DNA of 64,000 nucleotides, from NCBI GenBank assembly GCA_025210475.1, contig JAOARW010000111.1, forward strand, positions 124,001 to 188,000, in the 5' to 3' direction. The first letter of the stretch is position 1. Each line of letters begins with the position of its first letter. This DNA is from Carboxylicivirga sp. Its GTDB lineage: Bacteria; Bacteroidota; Bacteroidia; Bacteroidales; Marinilabiliaceae. Made by a program: the position numbers and the translations under genes. The notes under the pieces are model-generated. The model was not told where the DNA came from and did no database searches. It saw only the letters and a list, made by a program, of their open reading frames with translations. This document shows, in pieces, positions 1 to 9,663 of this stretch.

Positions 1-1452
1 ACTTTTTGTATAAAGCGTCGTAAATTAAAGAATTTCCTGAAGGCTGCACAATTCTTGGCTGATAATCAATGGAATTTCGTGCAGCCTCAACAGATTTATA
101 TACACCGGCGCCTGCAAACACAAACATTGAAGCACCTAAAACTGTGGTTTCTTTTTGTTCGATAAACTGTATTGGCGTGTTGCATACATCGGCCCTTAAC
201 TGGTTCCATAACCTGTTCTTCGATCCGCCACCAACACAAATAATGCGTTCGGCCTTAAAGCTACCTGCCACCTCCAAAGCATCCAATGCTTCGCGCAAAC
301 GAAATGCCAGACTCTCCAGAAATGCTCTGTACAACTGGCTTCTCTTGGTGTTAATGGTTAATCCAGTAATGGTTCCGCCATTGGCACTTGTTCCATCATC
401 GTAAAAGGCCGGATCAACCATTACACCACCTGCACCCGGTTGTTCCTGCTCAGCTTCACCAATCATGGTTTCGTACAGCTTATCACCTTCCAGCTCCGAA
501 TAGTAATTTTTTGAGAACCATTCCAAAACGCCGGAGCCTAACCAATTCTGTCCAATATTATAAACACCTCTTTGAGCATCGAGCTCGGTTGTGAGGTTTT
601 TATCTAATTCATTGACGGATGATTTAAAGGCTTCACTGCGCGTCATCAGAATCTCCCAGGTACCAGAACTCAATACCGGCTGGTTTAGCTTCGCCCCTGA
701 ACCAAAAATAGCAAACTGTGTATCGTGACCGGCTAAAAACACCGACGTTCCTACCGGCAGGCCTGTTAATTCAGAAGCTTGTTCGTTAATATTTCCGGCC
801 TGGTGGCCCGGCTCTTCAATCTGACCAAAGAGCTGACGCTTAACTCCAATGGTATTTAATATCTTCGACGAGAAATCGCGCTTATCCAAATCGGCCATCA
901 TGGCGGTACCAACCATGGTGGCATCATTCACCATCGCACCGGATAATTTGTTGATCAGCAATGAAGGAATAAACAAAAAGCGATGAGCCTTTTCCATCAC
1001 TTCCGGTTTATTCTCCTTAAACCAAATCATTTTATTAATGGTATTGAAGGCATAAGGATAAACACCACTTAATTTATAAACCTCCTGCAAGGGAAGGTAT
1101 TTGTCGATGTTATCCATGATGGGTGCCGTGCGCTGACATTGCCACGAAATAATGGGATAAAGCATCTTACCCTGCTCATCCACAAATGCCCCGTCGACCC
1201 CGAAGGTTGTAACAGTTACACCGGCGATTCGTGAGCCATCAATTTTAGCGGTCACTACTTTGGCCGCATCACATAACTTCCCCCACAATTTATCTAAATC
1301 CCAAATGCGTCCTCCCGGATAATGCGGATCTTCATCGGTTTCGTTAGGCATCGAGTGAGAGGCCAAAATCGACCCTGTGGCATCGATAGCTATGACCCGA
1401 ACATTGGTTGCTCCACAATCAAATACTATCGCTATATCTTTTTGTTTCATCT
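1..1452 (-). CDS. fucK: L-fuculokinase, 3' end cut off by window edge
   Basis: FGGY-family sugar kinase that phosphorylates L-fuculose to L-fuculose 1-phosphate in the cytoplasm, after FucI. The start ATG at 1452 opens MKQKDIAIVFDCGATNVR, the N-terminal phosphate-binding motif (D-C-G-A-T-N). It is followed by VTTFGVDGAF, SWQCQRTAPIMDNI, AGHDTQFAIFG, LSSGTWEILM and the C-terminal GGGSKNRLWNQ signature. All of these match E. coli FucK as I recall it, not rhamnulokinase. 484 codons are visible without a stop and E. coli FucK is about 480 residues, so only the extreme C-terminus is missing. It lies downstream of fucI on the same strand, separated by 276 bp that holds a hairpin. Identity is firm; the aldolase needed next would lie outside the window. 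Confidence 0.93.
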
Positions 1453-1477
1453 GCTTAAAATTTTTGTCTTTAGAAAA

Positions 1478-1563
1478 TGTGCCAAAAATTTCTGCACATT
1501 CAGGAACTCGCATTAACTTTTTTAATCATTCTCCTATTCGTACTTTATGATTAATAAAGTTAA
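1478..1563. promoter_or_regulatory. fucK leader with clustered inverted repeats
   Basis: The leader upstream of fucK contains three inverted repeats: AATGTGC/GCACATT (1478-1484/1496-1502), ACTTTAT/ATAAAGT with a 5-nt loop (1541-1547/1553-1559), and TTAACTTT/AAAGTTAA (1512-1519/1556-1563). The first lies 26 bp before the start codon and would suit an operator. No clear -7 box was found. Function is inferred from position only. Confidence 0.3.
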
Positions 1564-1669
1564 GGGTCGTTTCATGTGTATTTCGTTTATCTACCAATAT
1601 TTCTATTTAACATTTGGTCCAATATAAAATTGGTATTCATTGCCACTACTTCATCATCTATAAAAGATT

Positions 1670-1709
1670 ATGGGCAAAAGGAAACTGATTAATCACTCCT
1701 CTTGCCCAT
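1670..1709 (-). terminator. hairpin after fucI
   Basis: Inverted repeat ATGGGCAA-a-AGGA / TCCT-c-TTGCCCAT (13-nt arms, one mismatch) begins 20 nt after the fucI stop. On the minus strand it is followed by AATCTTTTAT, a modest U-tract. It probably ends or attenuates the fucI transcript before fucK. Confidence 0.55.
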
Positions 1710-1728
1710 GTCAATCACAGGATATTAT

Positions 1729-3513
1729 TTAAATTCCGTATAAAGAACCATAGGTAGCACACGCTCTATAGTCTGCACCTTCTTTTTCTTCACCGAAAGA
1801 AGACCAGGCACTCGGACGGAATACATCATCACTATCAACGTTGTGCATGTTAACCGGAATGCGCAACATAGAGGCCAATGTAATCAGGTCGGCTCCAATG
1901 TGACCATGGCTAATAGCACCGTGGTTGGCACCCCAATTAGCCATTACTGAGTACACATCTTTGAAGGCGCCTTCCCCATTTGTGCGTGGCACAAACCAGG
2001 TTGTAGGCCAGGTTGGATTTGTTCGTTCATCTAAAACAGAGTGGATCTCATCAGGTAATTCTACCGTCCATCCTTCAGCAATCTGCAGGACAGGCCCTAA
2101 TCCTTTAACCATGTTCACACGACACATGGTAACCGGCATTTGTCCGGCTGTTTTAAACAATGATGAATAACCACCTCCTCGGAAATATCCGCGTTCGGCT
2201 TGTGGCCATTGTGTGTTATCCAAACATTTTTGAGCTTCTTCCTCTGTTATCTCCCAGAATGGTTTCATAGCCGGCTCGCCTTCTTCATTGCGCTGCTGTG
2301 CAGTCGCATCCAAAGTTGTTGAACCGGAATTAATCAGGTGGATGATACCATTCTCAGCCAAACCGGTTAATTCCTTTCCAGTTACACGCTTCACTGCCTC
2401 AGGGCTCCAATAGGTACGCACATCAGAGAAAATCTGAGCCGTATTGGTCAACAAATGACCAAACAACATGGAAACACTGTTTAAACTATCGTTTTCTGTA
2501 GCAAATATATAGGCCTGACGAATTCCGTTCCAGTCAAATGATGAGTTAAGAATCGCCTCGGTGAAATCGGCATTAGGCTGATAATCGGTCCACTGACGCT
2601 GCCCCTGGAAACCTCCCAGGATTGCATTACGACCCAATCCTTCTTCTCTAAAACCTTTGTCGATAACCTTTTGATTACCCACCATCATATCGCGACAAAT
2701 CAATGTCATTTTAATTACCGTTTCCCACTCGGCATCCTTGCGTGCCTGATCGGCTTGTTTTTCAGGCGTGTTAACATCCTTACCTTCTTTACAATTTTCT
2801 TTTGTCCACGCCAATGCTTTCTGGAATTCCTCTTCATCGTAGATACCTTCATCGATTCGACGAAGTATTTCAACCGACTCAACAAATTCGGTGCGTATAC
2901 CTAAATAATCCTGAAAGAAGTTAGCATCAACCATTGATCCGGCAATACCCATTGAACTGTAACCAATCGACAGGTACGACTTGCCTTTCATTTGAGCCAC
3001 TGCAAGTGCTGCTTTTGAGAAGCGTAATAATTTTTCCTGCACATCAGCAGGAATAGTTGTATCTCCGGCATCCTGAACATCGCGTCCGTAAATACCGAAA
3101 GTCGGCAATCCTTTTTGCGTATAACCCGCCAAAGCTGCAGCTAAATACACAGCTCCCGGACGCTCAGTACCATTAAAACCCCAAACAGCTTTTGGCAATA
3201 AAGGATCGGTATCCATTACCTCGGTTCCATAACACCAACATGGCGTAACAGTTAAAGATACACCTACGCCCTCCTGACGGAATTTTTCGGCACACATTGC
3301 TGCTTCGGCAACACCACCAATACAGGTATCGGCAATCACACATTCGACTTGCTCTCCACTAGGAAATTTAAGATTGCTCTCAATAAAAGCAGCGGCTGCT
3401 TTTGCCAAATCCATTACTTGATCTTCAAGCGATTCGCGAACACCATTTTCGCGACCGTCGATAACCGGACGGATACCAATTTTGGGTAATGCACCTATTA
3501 AACGATTAGCCAT
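1729..3513 (-). CDS. fucI: L-fucose isomerase
   Basis: Converts L-fucose to L-fuculose (Mn-dependent, cytoplasmic, hexameric in the family). The 594-residue product is full length (E. coli FucI is 591) and collinear with it. Landmarks are [20 protein letters not shown] at the N-terminus, [55 protein letters not shown] carrying the catalytic Glu at about residue 340, the catalytic Asp at about 364 in [12 protein letters not shown], and NWGANHG near the C-terminus with a metal-site His. It is divergent from an AraC regulator across 121 bp and followed by fucK, so this is the fucose entry operon serving the fucosidases in the window. Identification is very secure. Confidence 0.97.
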   Translation of the reverse strand: MANRLIGALPKIGIRPVIDGRENGVRESLEDQVMDLAKAAAAFIESNLKFPSGEQVECVIADTCIGGVAEAAMCAEKFRQEGVGVSLTVTPCWCYGTEVMDTDPLLPKAVWGFNGTERPGAVYLAAALAGYTQKGLPTFGIYGRDVQDAGDTTIPADVQEKLLRFSKAALAVAQMKGKSYLSIGYSSMGIAGSMVDANFFQDYLGIRTEFVESVEILRRIDEGIYDEEEFQKALAWTKENCKEGKDVNTPEKQADQARKDAEWETVIKMTLICRDMMVGNQKVIDKGFREEGLGRNAILGGFQGQRQWTDYQPNADFTEAILNSSFDWNGIRQAYIFATENDSLNSVSMLFGHLLTNTAQIFSDVRTYWSPEAVKRVTGKELTGLAENGIIHLINSGSTTLDATAQQRNEEGEPAMKPFWEITEEEAQKCLDNTQWPQAERGYFRGGGYSSLFKTAGQMPVTMCRVNMVKGLGPVLQIAEGWTVELPDEIHSVLDERTNPTWPTTWFVPRTNGEGAFKDVYSVMANWGANHGAISHGHIGADLITLASMLRIPVNMHNVDSDDVFRPSAWSSFGEEKEGADYRACATYGSLYGI

Positions 3514-3605
3514 ATTTATATTGTTTTTAATTAACTGAAATATTTAAAATTTTCACTGATACAAAAATGAAGGCTTTAGCAGCAAAAAAAAATGTCTGGA
3601 TTCAA

Positions 3606-3613
3606 TATATTTG
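3606..3613 (+). promoter_or_regulatory. -7 box of the AraC gene in the divergent fucI/araC region
   Basis: TATATTTG fits the Bacteroidetes -7 consensus TAnnTTTG and lies 21 nt before the start of the AraC gene at 3635. The same intergenic region holds the inverted pair GATACAAA (3558-3565) / TTTGTATC (3610-3617), a possible operator overlapping the box. No good -33 element was seen. Confidence 0.4.
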
Positions 3614-3634
3614 TATCTGTTTTAAACATTAGTC

Positions 3635-4531
3635 ATGAGTGATAAAATTAAAAGGCAATCCATAGGCGATCCTTCGGATGTAACACAAACTTTTCCCAAG
3701 TATGATATTAACATCCATTGTTGCCGCTATTGGTGGCTGCAGAACTGGGAGTTTAAGGATTTATCCTTTCCTTTCTGGCGGGTGTATCACAATAGTTTTG
3801 AAGGAGCTGCAATTATTTATCAGGACAAACACATCTCCATAACACCTGATAAGCTAATATTGATTGCCCCCAACACCTCCTACTCTACTTACCTTTTTAA
3901 CCACAGCATCCCCCAGCAGGGTTATTCATTAAAAGGCGGACGGGCCAATCAAAAACTACCACTCAATGAGCAATACCTTCTTCATTTATTTATCCATTTT
4001 AACCTTGGCATGCCTTACGACAATACTCAACCAGGCATCTATTCACTGCCCATCAACAAAGAAATAAATACCATGCTGGCCGGCATAAAAAAGCATCTTA
4101 ACTACGAACATGCCCGTTTCACATTCCAGTCAACCCTGGCCATTAATGCCATTATCAACCACCTTTTATCATCTTTACCTGAAAATTGCTGGCAAGGAAT
4201 CACCAATGATAGTCGCATCCTGGATGTTATCCGGTTTATTGATGCCAATTTAACTTCCGATTTAAGTAATGTTCAATTGGCCCCACTTGCCTCCATGGCC
4301 ACCAATGCATTCACCCGCTTATTTACCAATGAAACAGGCCTCTCGCCCCAAAAATACGTCAAGAAAAAACGCATTGACAGAGCCTGTATTCTGCTGCACC
4401 ACTCAAGCCTGTCCATTGATCAAATAGCAAATCGTTGCGGCTTTGCCGACCGTTACCACTTCACCCGAATATTTAGCCAAATAACCGGGTATTCACCGGC
4501 CAGGTATAAAAAGGATTTTAGGATTAATTAG
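3635..4531 (+). CDS. AraC-family transcriptional regulator, divergent from fucI
   Basis: 298 residues. The N-terminal half (about 1-190) has the look of a cupin-like sugar-sensing domain; I can point to no ligand motif. The C-terminal 100 residues hold the double helix-turn-helix of the AraC/XylS family: LAPLASMATNAFTRLFTNET, the linker SPQKYVKKKRIDRA, then IDQIANRCGFADRYHFTRIF and GYSPARYKKDF. Because it diverges from fucI, the simplest reading is an L-fucose-responsive activator or repressor of fucI/fucK. Characterised Bacteroides fucose operons use a GntR repressor, so an AraC protein here would be a different solution. Effector assignment is inference. It converges on the next AraC gene with only 26 bp between stops. 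Confidence 0.85.
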   Translation: MSDKIKRQSIGDPSDVTQTFPKYDINIHCCRYWWLQNWEFKDLSFPFWRVYHNSFEGAAIIYQDKHISITPDKLILIAPNTSYSTYLFNHSIPQQGYSLKGGRANQKLPLNEQYLLHLFIHFNLGMPYDNTQPGIYSLPINKEINTMLAGIKKHLNYEHARFTFQSTLAINAIINHLLSSLPENCWQGITNDSRILDVIRFIDANLTSDLSNVQLAPLASMATNAFTRLFTNETGLSPQKYVKKKRIDRACILLHHSSLSIDQIANRCGFADRYHFTRIFSQITGYSPARYKKDFRIN

Positions 4532-4559
4532 GAGGTAATACCAATTCTATAATCCTTTT
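4509..4559. terminator. shared bidirectional terminator between convergent araC genes
   Basis: AAAAGGATT (4509-4517) and AATCCTTTT (4551-4559) form a 9-bp inverted repeat spanning both stop codons. The plus-strand side ends in CCTTTTAG and the minus-strand side in CCTTTTTATA, so either transcript would get a short U-tract. The loop is long (33 nt), which lowers confidence. Confidence 0.45.
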
Positions 4560-5325
4560 AGTACATGCCTATCCTTTTTTTACGATATTCGTTTGGTGTT
4601 AGGCCATACTTTTGCTTAAACCTTTTCGACATATACTGCGGATTAGAAAAACCAACCTCGAAAGCAGCTTCCGATACATTTAAAACACCTGCTTTAAGCA
4701 ACGTGGCTGCTTTTTGCAATCGATAGTCTGAAACCAATTCGCTGATTGACTTACCCGTTAAGTGCTTGATTTTAAGACAAAGTGTTGTGCGACTAACCTG
4801 CATCTGCTTCACAAATTCCCCTGTATTAAAAGTGCTTATATCGTAATTCTGATCCAGTACATCCATCACACGCTTTAAAAACTTATTATGCAATAAATCA
4901 ACCTGCCCCTTTTTTTCTGCAAGATCAATAAGACTGGAATAGGCAGATTCACGCCCATTGCTTAATGAATTTATTTGAGCCTTTAAAACCTTCGCATTAA
5001 CATTATATTGATGAACGGCGTGCGCACCGGCATTTAGGCAATCAATCTGCAATTCAGTTGATCCTTTTCGAACCAGCACTATAATTGGCAAAGAAACTTC
5101 TGAGCAATGAGTTCTTAAGCTTTTAATTTTCTTTATTTCGTTCTTAGTTACATTTTCGGCGACAAAGATAATGGCATGCGGCAATGTTGCAATAAGCTGC
5201 ATCTCTTCCAATACATCCAGGTTTATTTTAGTAATGATAAAGAATTTTTCGAGGCTGCAAGGATAAAATAAATCCCTTTCCTGTTGGACCACAACCACTC
5301 GTTTTCGCTCCCTATTTATAAGCAT
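4558..5325 (-). CDS. AraC-type regulator with degenerate receiver-like N-terminus
   Basis: 255 residues. Residues about 8-120 follow the alternating strand/helix pattern of a CheY-like receiver (VVVVQQERD at the start, PIIVLVRKG before the last strands, then LNAGAHAVHQY). The key residues are missing: the acidic pair after strand 1 is Q-Q-E, and the phospho-Asp position after strand 3 reads PHAIIFVAEN with no Asp. Residues about 150-255 are an AraC DNA-binding domain (FVKQMQVSRTTLCLKIKHLT, VSEAAFEVGFSNPQYMSKRF, YGLTPNEYRKKR). The whole resembles the tail of a hybrid two-component protein set free as its own gene. It probably acts independently of phosphorylation. Targets are unknown; neighbours are the fucose genes and a GH29 fucosidase. 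Confidence 0.8.
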   Translation of the reverse strand: MLINRERKRVVVVQQERDLFYPCSLEKFFIITKINLDVLEEMQLIATLPHAIIFVAENVTKNEIKKIKSLRTHCSEVSLPIIVLVRKGSTELQIDCLNAGAHAVHQYNVNAKVLKAQINSLSNGRESAYSSLIDLAEKKGQVDLLHNKFLKRVMDVLDQNYDISTFNTGEFVKQMQVSRTTLCLKIKHLTGKSISELVSDYRLQKAATLLKAGVLNVSEAAFEVGFSNPQYMSKRFKQKYGLTPNEYRKKRIGMY

Positions 5326-5451
5326 ATAACTACCCTATACAAATGCATTTCCAGAATCACGCCATAATATATGTGGTTGGCACGGGTTCCAAAAATTTCT
5401 GATCTTAATAATTTCATCGATGTGAGTCATTACCTTACACTGTTTATTAGC

Positions 5452-5492
5452 CTGAGTTCAATCTGAGTTCAGAAGTTCAAATCAAACTCAGA
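5452..5492. promoter_or_regulatory. tandem CTGAGTTCA repeats upstream of the receiver-AraC gene
   Basis: CTGAGTTCA occurs at 5452-5460 and 5463-5471, exactly 11 bp apart (one helical turn), with a third partial copy AAGTTCA at 5473-5479. An inverted arm, TCTGAGTT/AACTCAGA (5462-5469/5485-5492), overlaps them. Directly repeated, helically phased half-sites are what AraC-family dimers bind, so an operator for the adjacent regulator or the fucosidase region is plausible. Confidence 0.4.
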
Positions 5493-5534
5493 CTATTAAA
5501 AAACGGAAAGGTTCAAAGCGCAATGTGCTTTAAA

Positions 5535-6959
5535 CTATTTCGTATTAATTATCTTATATCCTACGATGGGTATCTGATTCTTCGAAAATTTCGGCATCTC
5601 AATTTCCAATCCATTTTCGCTTTGCTTCCATTTCACTTTTTTCCCCGACCCTAACATCGAAATTTCTTCAATCTTCATTTCTTTTGTGGATAGTGATTTA
5701 ATAGTAATATTGTTTTCTTTAACACTACACACATATGCGTATAGATAGTTATCTTTTGTTGTAAACCTAACTTCCGGAAAGATAACTTTTGATGTAGCAT
5801 CATTAACAGCATCTTTCATTGTGTTTTCTTTGGATGGCTTGTCAACGTCATTTTCAATGGGCTTTTGAGCTAATACTTCACATGATCTTCTCCAGGGAGA
5901 GGAGCCGTAAATCCCTTCAGAATTCTTTTTCATCCAAAGTCCCATTTCTTTTAATCTTTCTTCAGCTGGGCGTCTTATTTCACCTTCTGGTGAAGGTCCA
6001 TTATTTAGTAATAAATTTCCTCCTTTACTAACGATTTCTAATAGTTGTCTGGTCATTAGCTCAGAAGATTTGAAAACAGTATCGTATTCAATGTATCCCC
6101 AGTTCTTACTCATTGTAATGCATGCCTCCCACGGTTTTGACTCGACACTATTGACAATGTGTTGCTCTGTTACTTTATAGTCTCCCAATCCGTTACCAAT
6201 TCGACTATTTATAATACAATCAGGTTGAAGGCCCCAAATCAATTCTTGCAGTTCTTCACTTTCTTTACTACTAATCAGACTAGGCGTATCAAACCACATA
6301 ATATCAATATCGCCATATTGTGTGAGAAGTTCTTTTACCTGTGGTTTTACTTTTCTTTCGAAATATTGATTAAAAACTTTAGCATCTTCATCCGGAAAAT
6401 CCCAAGTATTGCTTCGTCCTCCTTTAGTGGGCCAATTGGTTTTCGCATCAGGATCTTGCCAGTCGCGGCCAAGTGAATAATAAAATCCAAATTTGATTCC
6501 GTTTTTACGACAGGCAGCAATTAATTCCTTCATAGGGTCTTTGCCGTATGGAGTGCACTTAACAATATTATAGTCGCTACAAGGTGAGTCGTACATTGCA
6601 AACCCATCGTGATGTTTAGATGTAATGACTAAATATTTCATTCCTGCATTTTTGGCAATTTTAACCCACTTTTCAGCATTAAACTTTTCCGGGTTAAAAT
6701 CATCTGCTATTCTTCCGTATTCTTTCCAGGGAATACGTTCGTATAGCATAAAATGCTCCGCTCCTACGGCTTTTCGCCCATCCCAATATCCAGCCGTTTT
6801 AGAATATAATCCCCAGTGCATGAACATTCCAAATTTGGCATCTTTCCACCAATCCATTTTTTCATTTTTACTTTTAGGTTGTGCATTACCTTTAAATGAA
6901 AATAATGTAACCAACATTATAAGCATGCAACTTATTGTTCTTAATATACTTAATTTCAT
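5535..6959 (-). CDS. secreted GH29 alpha-L-fucosidase (a)
   Basis: Exo-acting alpha-L-fucosidase releasing L-fucose. From the ATG at 6959 the protein starts with a signal peptide (MKLSILRTISCM...FSFKGNAQP). A GTG 27 nt upstream in frame would put a charged stretch before the signal peptide, so I reject it. GH29 landmarks are KFGMFMHWGLYSK, YLVITSKHHDGFAMYDS, GIKFGFYYSLGRDWQD, the nucleophile Asp in MWFDTP (about residue 224; the following residue is Thr where Gly is usual), SVESKPWEACITM and KGGNLLLNNGPSPEGEI. A C-terminal beta-sandwich follows (about 385-474). Its leader shares about 50 bp with that of a sulfatase gene at 31.1 kb. Linkage specificity cannot be read from sequence. Confidence 0.93.
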   Translation of the reverse strand: MKLSILRTISCMLIMLVTLFSFKGNAQPKSKNEKMDWWKDAKFGMFMHWGLYSKTAGYWDGRKAVGAEHFMLYERIPWKEYGRIADDFNPEKFNAEKWVKIAKNAGMKYLVITSKHHDGFAMYDSPCSDYNIVKCTPYGKDPMKELIAACRKNGIKFGFYYSLGRDWQDPDAKTNWPTKGGRSNTWDFPDEDAKVFNQYFERKVKPQVKELLTQYGDIDIMWFDTPSLISSKESEELQELIWGLQPDCIINSRIGNGLGDYKVTEQHIVNSVESKPWEACITMSKNWGYIEYDTVFKSSELMTRQLLEIVSKGGNLLLNNGPSPEGEIRRPAEERLKEMGLWMKKNSEGIYGSSPWRRSCEVLAQKPIENDVDKPSKENTMKDAVNDATSKVIFPEVRFTTKDNYLYAYVCSVKENNITIKSLSTKEMKIEEISMLGSGKKVKWKQSENGLEIEMPKFSKNQIPIVGYKIINTK

Positions 6960-7006
6960 GTGTTTAAATTTTCTTTCAGTTGTCACATGGAACTCTCAAG
7001 AAATTT
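6957..7006 (-). repeat. duplicated 50-bp leader, copy A (with fossil gene end)
   Basis: Counted by eye, 44 of 50 positions are identical to 31105-31154. On the minus strand the copy reads through the codons K-F-L-E-S-S-M-stop, then a 26-nt spacer, then the GH29 start codon. In copy B the equivalent codons (K-F-F-E-S-I-M-stop) are the genuine C-terminus of a PhoD-like phosphatase. Here no upstream gene exists: a stop lies just before the relic. The relic suggests this leader was copied from a position behind a phosphatase gene. Confidence 0.75.
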
Positions 7007-7157
7007 TAATCATTACCCTGTGTGAAATTATTTATGATTAAAATTTACATGTTCGTTTCATCATTCCAAATTTCATCGTTTATATTAAACAATTCATTAC
7101 TAATCAGATACCTTACAATTCATTATTGCATAAAAAAATGCAGAAACTTAATCCTAA

Positions 7158-9524
7158 TTACTGATTAGTTCTTTCTAATTTTTCATTTAAGACTATTCGA
7201 TCACCTTTTTTTGCTGATATCTTAATTGATGTATTTTGATATCGAACATTGCAAGGAGCATCAACGCCAGCGTAAATAACTACATCTTTAATCTTATTGG
7301 CTTCCCATTGAATATCAACTTCAAAACCTCCACGGGCTTTCAGACCGGTAACTTTTCCTGAAGCCCATTGACTTGGCAAGGCTGGTAACAAATTGATTTC
7401 ACCTTCGTGACTTTGCAACAGCATTTCTGCAATACCTGCCGTACCGCCAAAGTTTCCATCAATTTGAAATGGTGGATGTGTATCGAATAAATTCGATAAT
7501 GTAGACTTCTTAAGCAAGTTTATCACATTTTCATAGGCCATTTCTGAGTTATGCAATCTGGCATAAAAGTTAATGATCCAGGCTCGGCTCCAACCTGTAT
7601 GTCCACCTCCATGAGACAAACGACGTTCCAAAGTTCGACTGGCCGCCTCCATTAATTCCGGTGTTTGATTATGCGTTATTGTGCTGCCAGGATGAAGTCC
7701 GAAAAGATGTGATATATGTCGATGACCCGGATCTTGTTCTTCATAATCATTGATCCATTCCTGAATAGTACCGTCTTTACCAACTTTTACAGCCGGTAAC
7801 TTTGATAAAGCAGTTTGTACCTTATCCTGTAAATGCTTATCCACATCTAAGACTTTCATAGCCTCCAGCCCATTATTCAACACCTCTTTTACAATCATCA
7901 CATCCATCGTAGGTGCATAAGTCAAACGCATAGGTTTTTTATCTTTCCCCCACTTAAAAGAATTTTCCGGAGAATAAGATGGTGTAGTTACTAATTGTCC
8001 TAAACTATCCTCTACTAAATGATCTAGTATAAATTCCACTGATCCTTTCATCAACGGATATGCATATTCCCTCAAATAAGTTTCATCTTGTGTATACTCA
8101 TAATATCTGTAAACAGGAACTGTCATCCATGGTCCTCCCATTGGAAATAAGCCCCATTTCACACCATCATGAACGCCGGTGCGTCCAAAAACGTCGGTTA
8201 AATGATGTAATGTCCATCCCCTGGCATTATACATCTTTTGGGCTGCTGATTGGCCGGACTCACTTACGACATTCATAAATTGGGTAAGCGGATGCATGGT
8301 TTCTGACAAATTAGTTACCATAGCTGGCCAATAGTTCATCTGCAAATTAATGTTCGTGTGGTAATCTGACCCCCAGGGTGGTAAATACAAATTATTCCAA
8401 ATACCTTGTAAATTTGCCGGTAAAACACCCGGTGCACGCGAACTTCCCATCAACAAATAACGTCCGTACTGGAAATAAAGAGCCAGCAAAGCCGGATCTT
8501 CAGCTCCCTCTTTTAATTTTTTTAGTCGTACATCGGTGGGTAGAGCTGAATTGGCATTGCTTCCTAAATCAATTGTAACCCGGTTAAAATAACTTTGATG
8601 ATCGGCGACATGCCGTCTTTTTATAGTCTGATAATCTTGAAGCTGAGCCTTATTAATTAATCCCTCACATATTAAATGAGGATTAATGCTACGATCAAAA
8701 TTTAATTTTTCAATGTTGTAATCGGTGGCAGCAGTTAAAATGATGGTTACATCGCTTGCATCCCTTACTTCCAGATGATCTTCATTCTCTGTAAACACCC
8801 CGTCGCTGCTGCTGGCATTCAATAAGGCCTCAAACTTCATGTGTTCTCCACCTGGACCATATACAGGATTTTCGTCATCGATTACTTGCCCTTTCAGGCG
8901 TAAGGTACGATTATCAACAGCAAAAGTATGTGCCTCTTGTTGGCGATTGAGTTGAATAGAATAATTGATTGAATTCGGAGTATCCGCCGAAATTCTAACA
9001 ATGATAACATTGTCTGGTGCCGAAATAAAAACCTCTTTTTTATAATTTACTCCGTCAGAATTATATTCGACCTTTGAAATGCCCGTGCTGATATCCAGTT
9101 CCCGCCTGTAAGCCCTAATCGCCTCATCACGATTAAGTGAGGTTAGAATTAAATTAGCCAATGGCTCGTAAAATCGAACTTTTCGTGGAATGCCTAAAAA
9201 TGTGGTATCGGCTAAGCTTGTTGCTTCATCATTTTTGTTCTCAAATATTAACTTCCTTATTTTACCCAGGTTTTTCCCGGCTTGCTCATTGACATCATCC
9301 AACCGAACACCAGACCATAAGCTTTCTTCATTTAACTGAATGGTATCATTCTTTACACCACCGTATACCATGGCGCCCATTCGCCCGTTACCAAGGGGTA
9401 AGGCCTCTACCCATTTATTTGCAGGCTGTTGATACCATAGCTTATTGTTTGAGATCTTTTCTGTACAGTTACTGGTTAGAACAGATATTAACAGCAACAC
9501 ATATAATTGCAATCTTAATTTCAT
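7158..9524 (-). CDS. GH95 alpha-L-fucosidase, lipoprotein
   Basis: Inverting exo-fucosidase, classically of alpha-1,2-fucosyl residues; some GH95 members act on alpha-L-galactosides. The 788-residue length is typical. A lipoprotein signal ends in the lipobox LTSNC (Cys at about 20), followed by the family N-terminal motif WVEALPLGNGRMGAMVYGG. Catalytic-domain landmarks are INLQMNYWPAMVTNLSE with the catalytic Asn (about 395), TPSYSPENSF with the general-acid Glu (about 516), and FQIDGNFGGTAGIAEML with the Asp (about 690). It lies between the SusCD/lipoprotein operon and the GH29 gene and is separated from the former by a strong hairpin, so it may have its own promoter. Surface or periplasmic location is inferred from the lipobox. 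Confidence 0.94.
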   Translation of the reverse strand: MKLRLQLYVLLLISVLTSNCTEKISNNKLWYQQPANKWVEALPLGNGRMGAMVYGGVKNDTIQLNEESLWSGVRLDDVNEQAGKNLGKIRKLIFENKNDEATSLADTTFLGIPRKVRFYEPLANLILTSLNRDEAIRAYRRELDISTGISKVEYNSDGVNYKKEVFISAPDNVIIVRISADTPNSINYSIQLNRQQEAHTFAVDNRTLRLKGQVIDDENPVYGPGGEHMKFEALLNASSSDGVFTENEDHLEVRDASDVTIILTAATDYNIEKLNFDRSINPHLICEGLINKAQLQDYQTIKRRHVADHQSYFNRVTIDLGSNANSALPTDVRLKKLKEGAEDPALLALYFQYGRYLLMGSSRAPGVLPANLQGIWNNLYLPPWGSDYHTNINLQMNYWPAMVTNLSETMHPLTQFMNVVSESGQSAAQKMYNARGWTLHHLTDVFGRTGVHDGVKWGLFPMGGPWMTVPVYRYYEYTQDETYLREYAYPLMKGSVEFILDHLVEDSLGQLVTTPSYSPENSFKWGKDKKPMRLTYAPTMDVMIVKEVLNNGLEAMKVLDVDKHLQDKVQTALSKLPAVKVGKDGTIQEWINDYEEQDPGHRHISHLFGLHPGSTITHNQTPELMEAASRTLERRLSHGGGHTGWSRAWIINFYARLHNSEMAYENVINLLKKSTLSNLFDTHPPFQIDGNFGGTAGIAEMLLQSHEGEINLLPALPSQWASGKVTGLKARGGFEVDIQWEANKIKDVVIYAGVDAPCNVRYQNTSIKISAKKGDRIVLNEKLERTNQ

Positions 9525-9602
9525 ATTCGACTTATTTGTTAATAATATGAGAACTTAAATTAGAAACTTTCTTTCACAAAATAGCTTGATTACAAAGCAT
9601 TA

Positions 9603-9636
9603 AACCGGAAGGACTATAAACAAAACCCTTCCGGTT
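9603..9636 (-). terminator. hairpin ending the first susCD operon
   Basis: Perfect 10-bp stem AACCGGAAGG/CCTTCCGGTT with a 14-nt loop, 27 nt after the stop of the small lipoprotein gene. The minus-strand tail (TAATGCTTTG) is only weakly U-rich. It separates susC-susD-lipoprotein from the GH95 gene. Confidence 0.6.
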
Positions 9637-9663
9637 ACATACAAACAATTTTAAGAGACTATT

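Noticed and set aside
6960-6986. GTG start adding nine residues to GH29 a
   Set aside because: It puts a charged segment before a clear signal peptide; the identical extension in sulfatase 2 comes from the shared leader, not from coding conservation.
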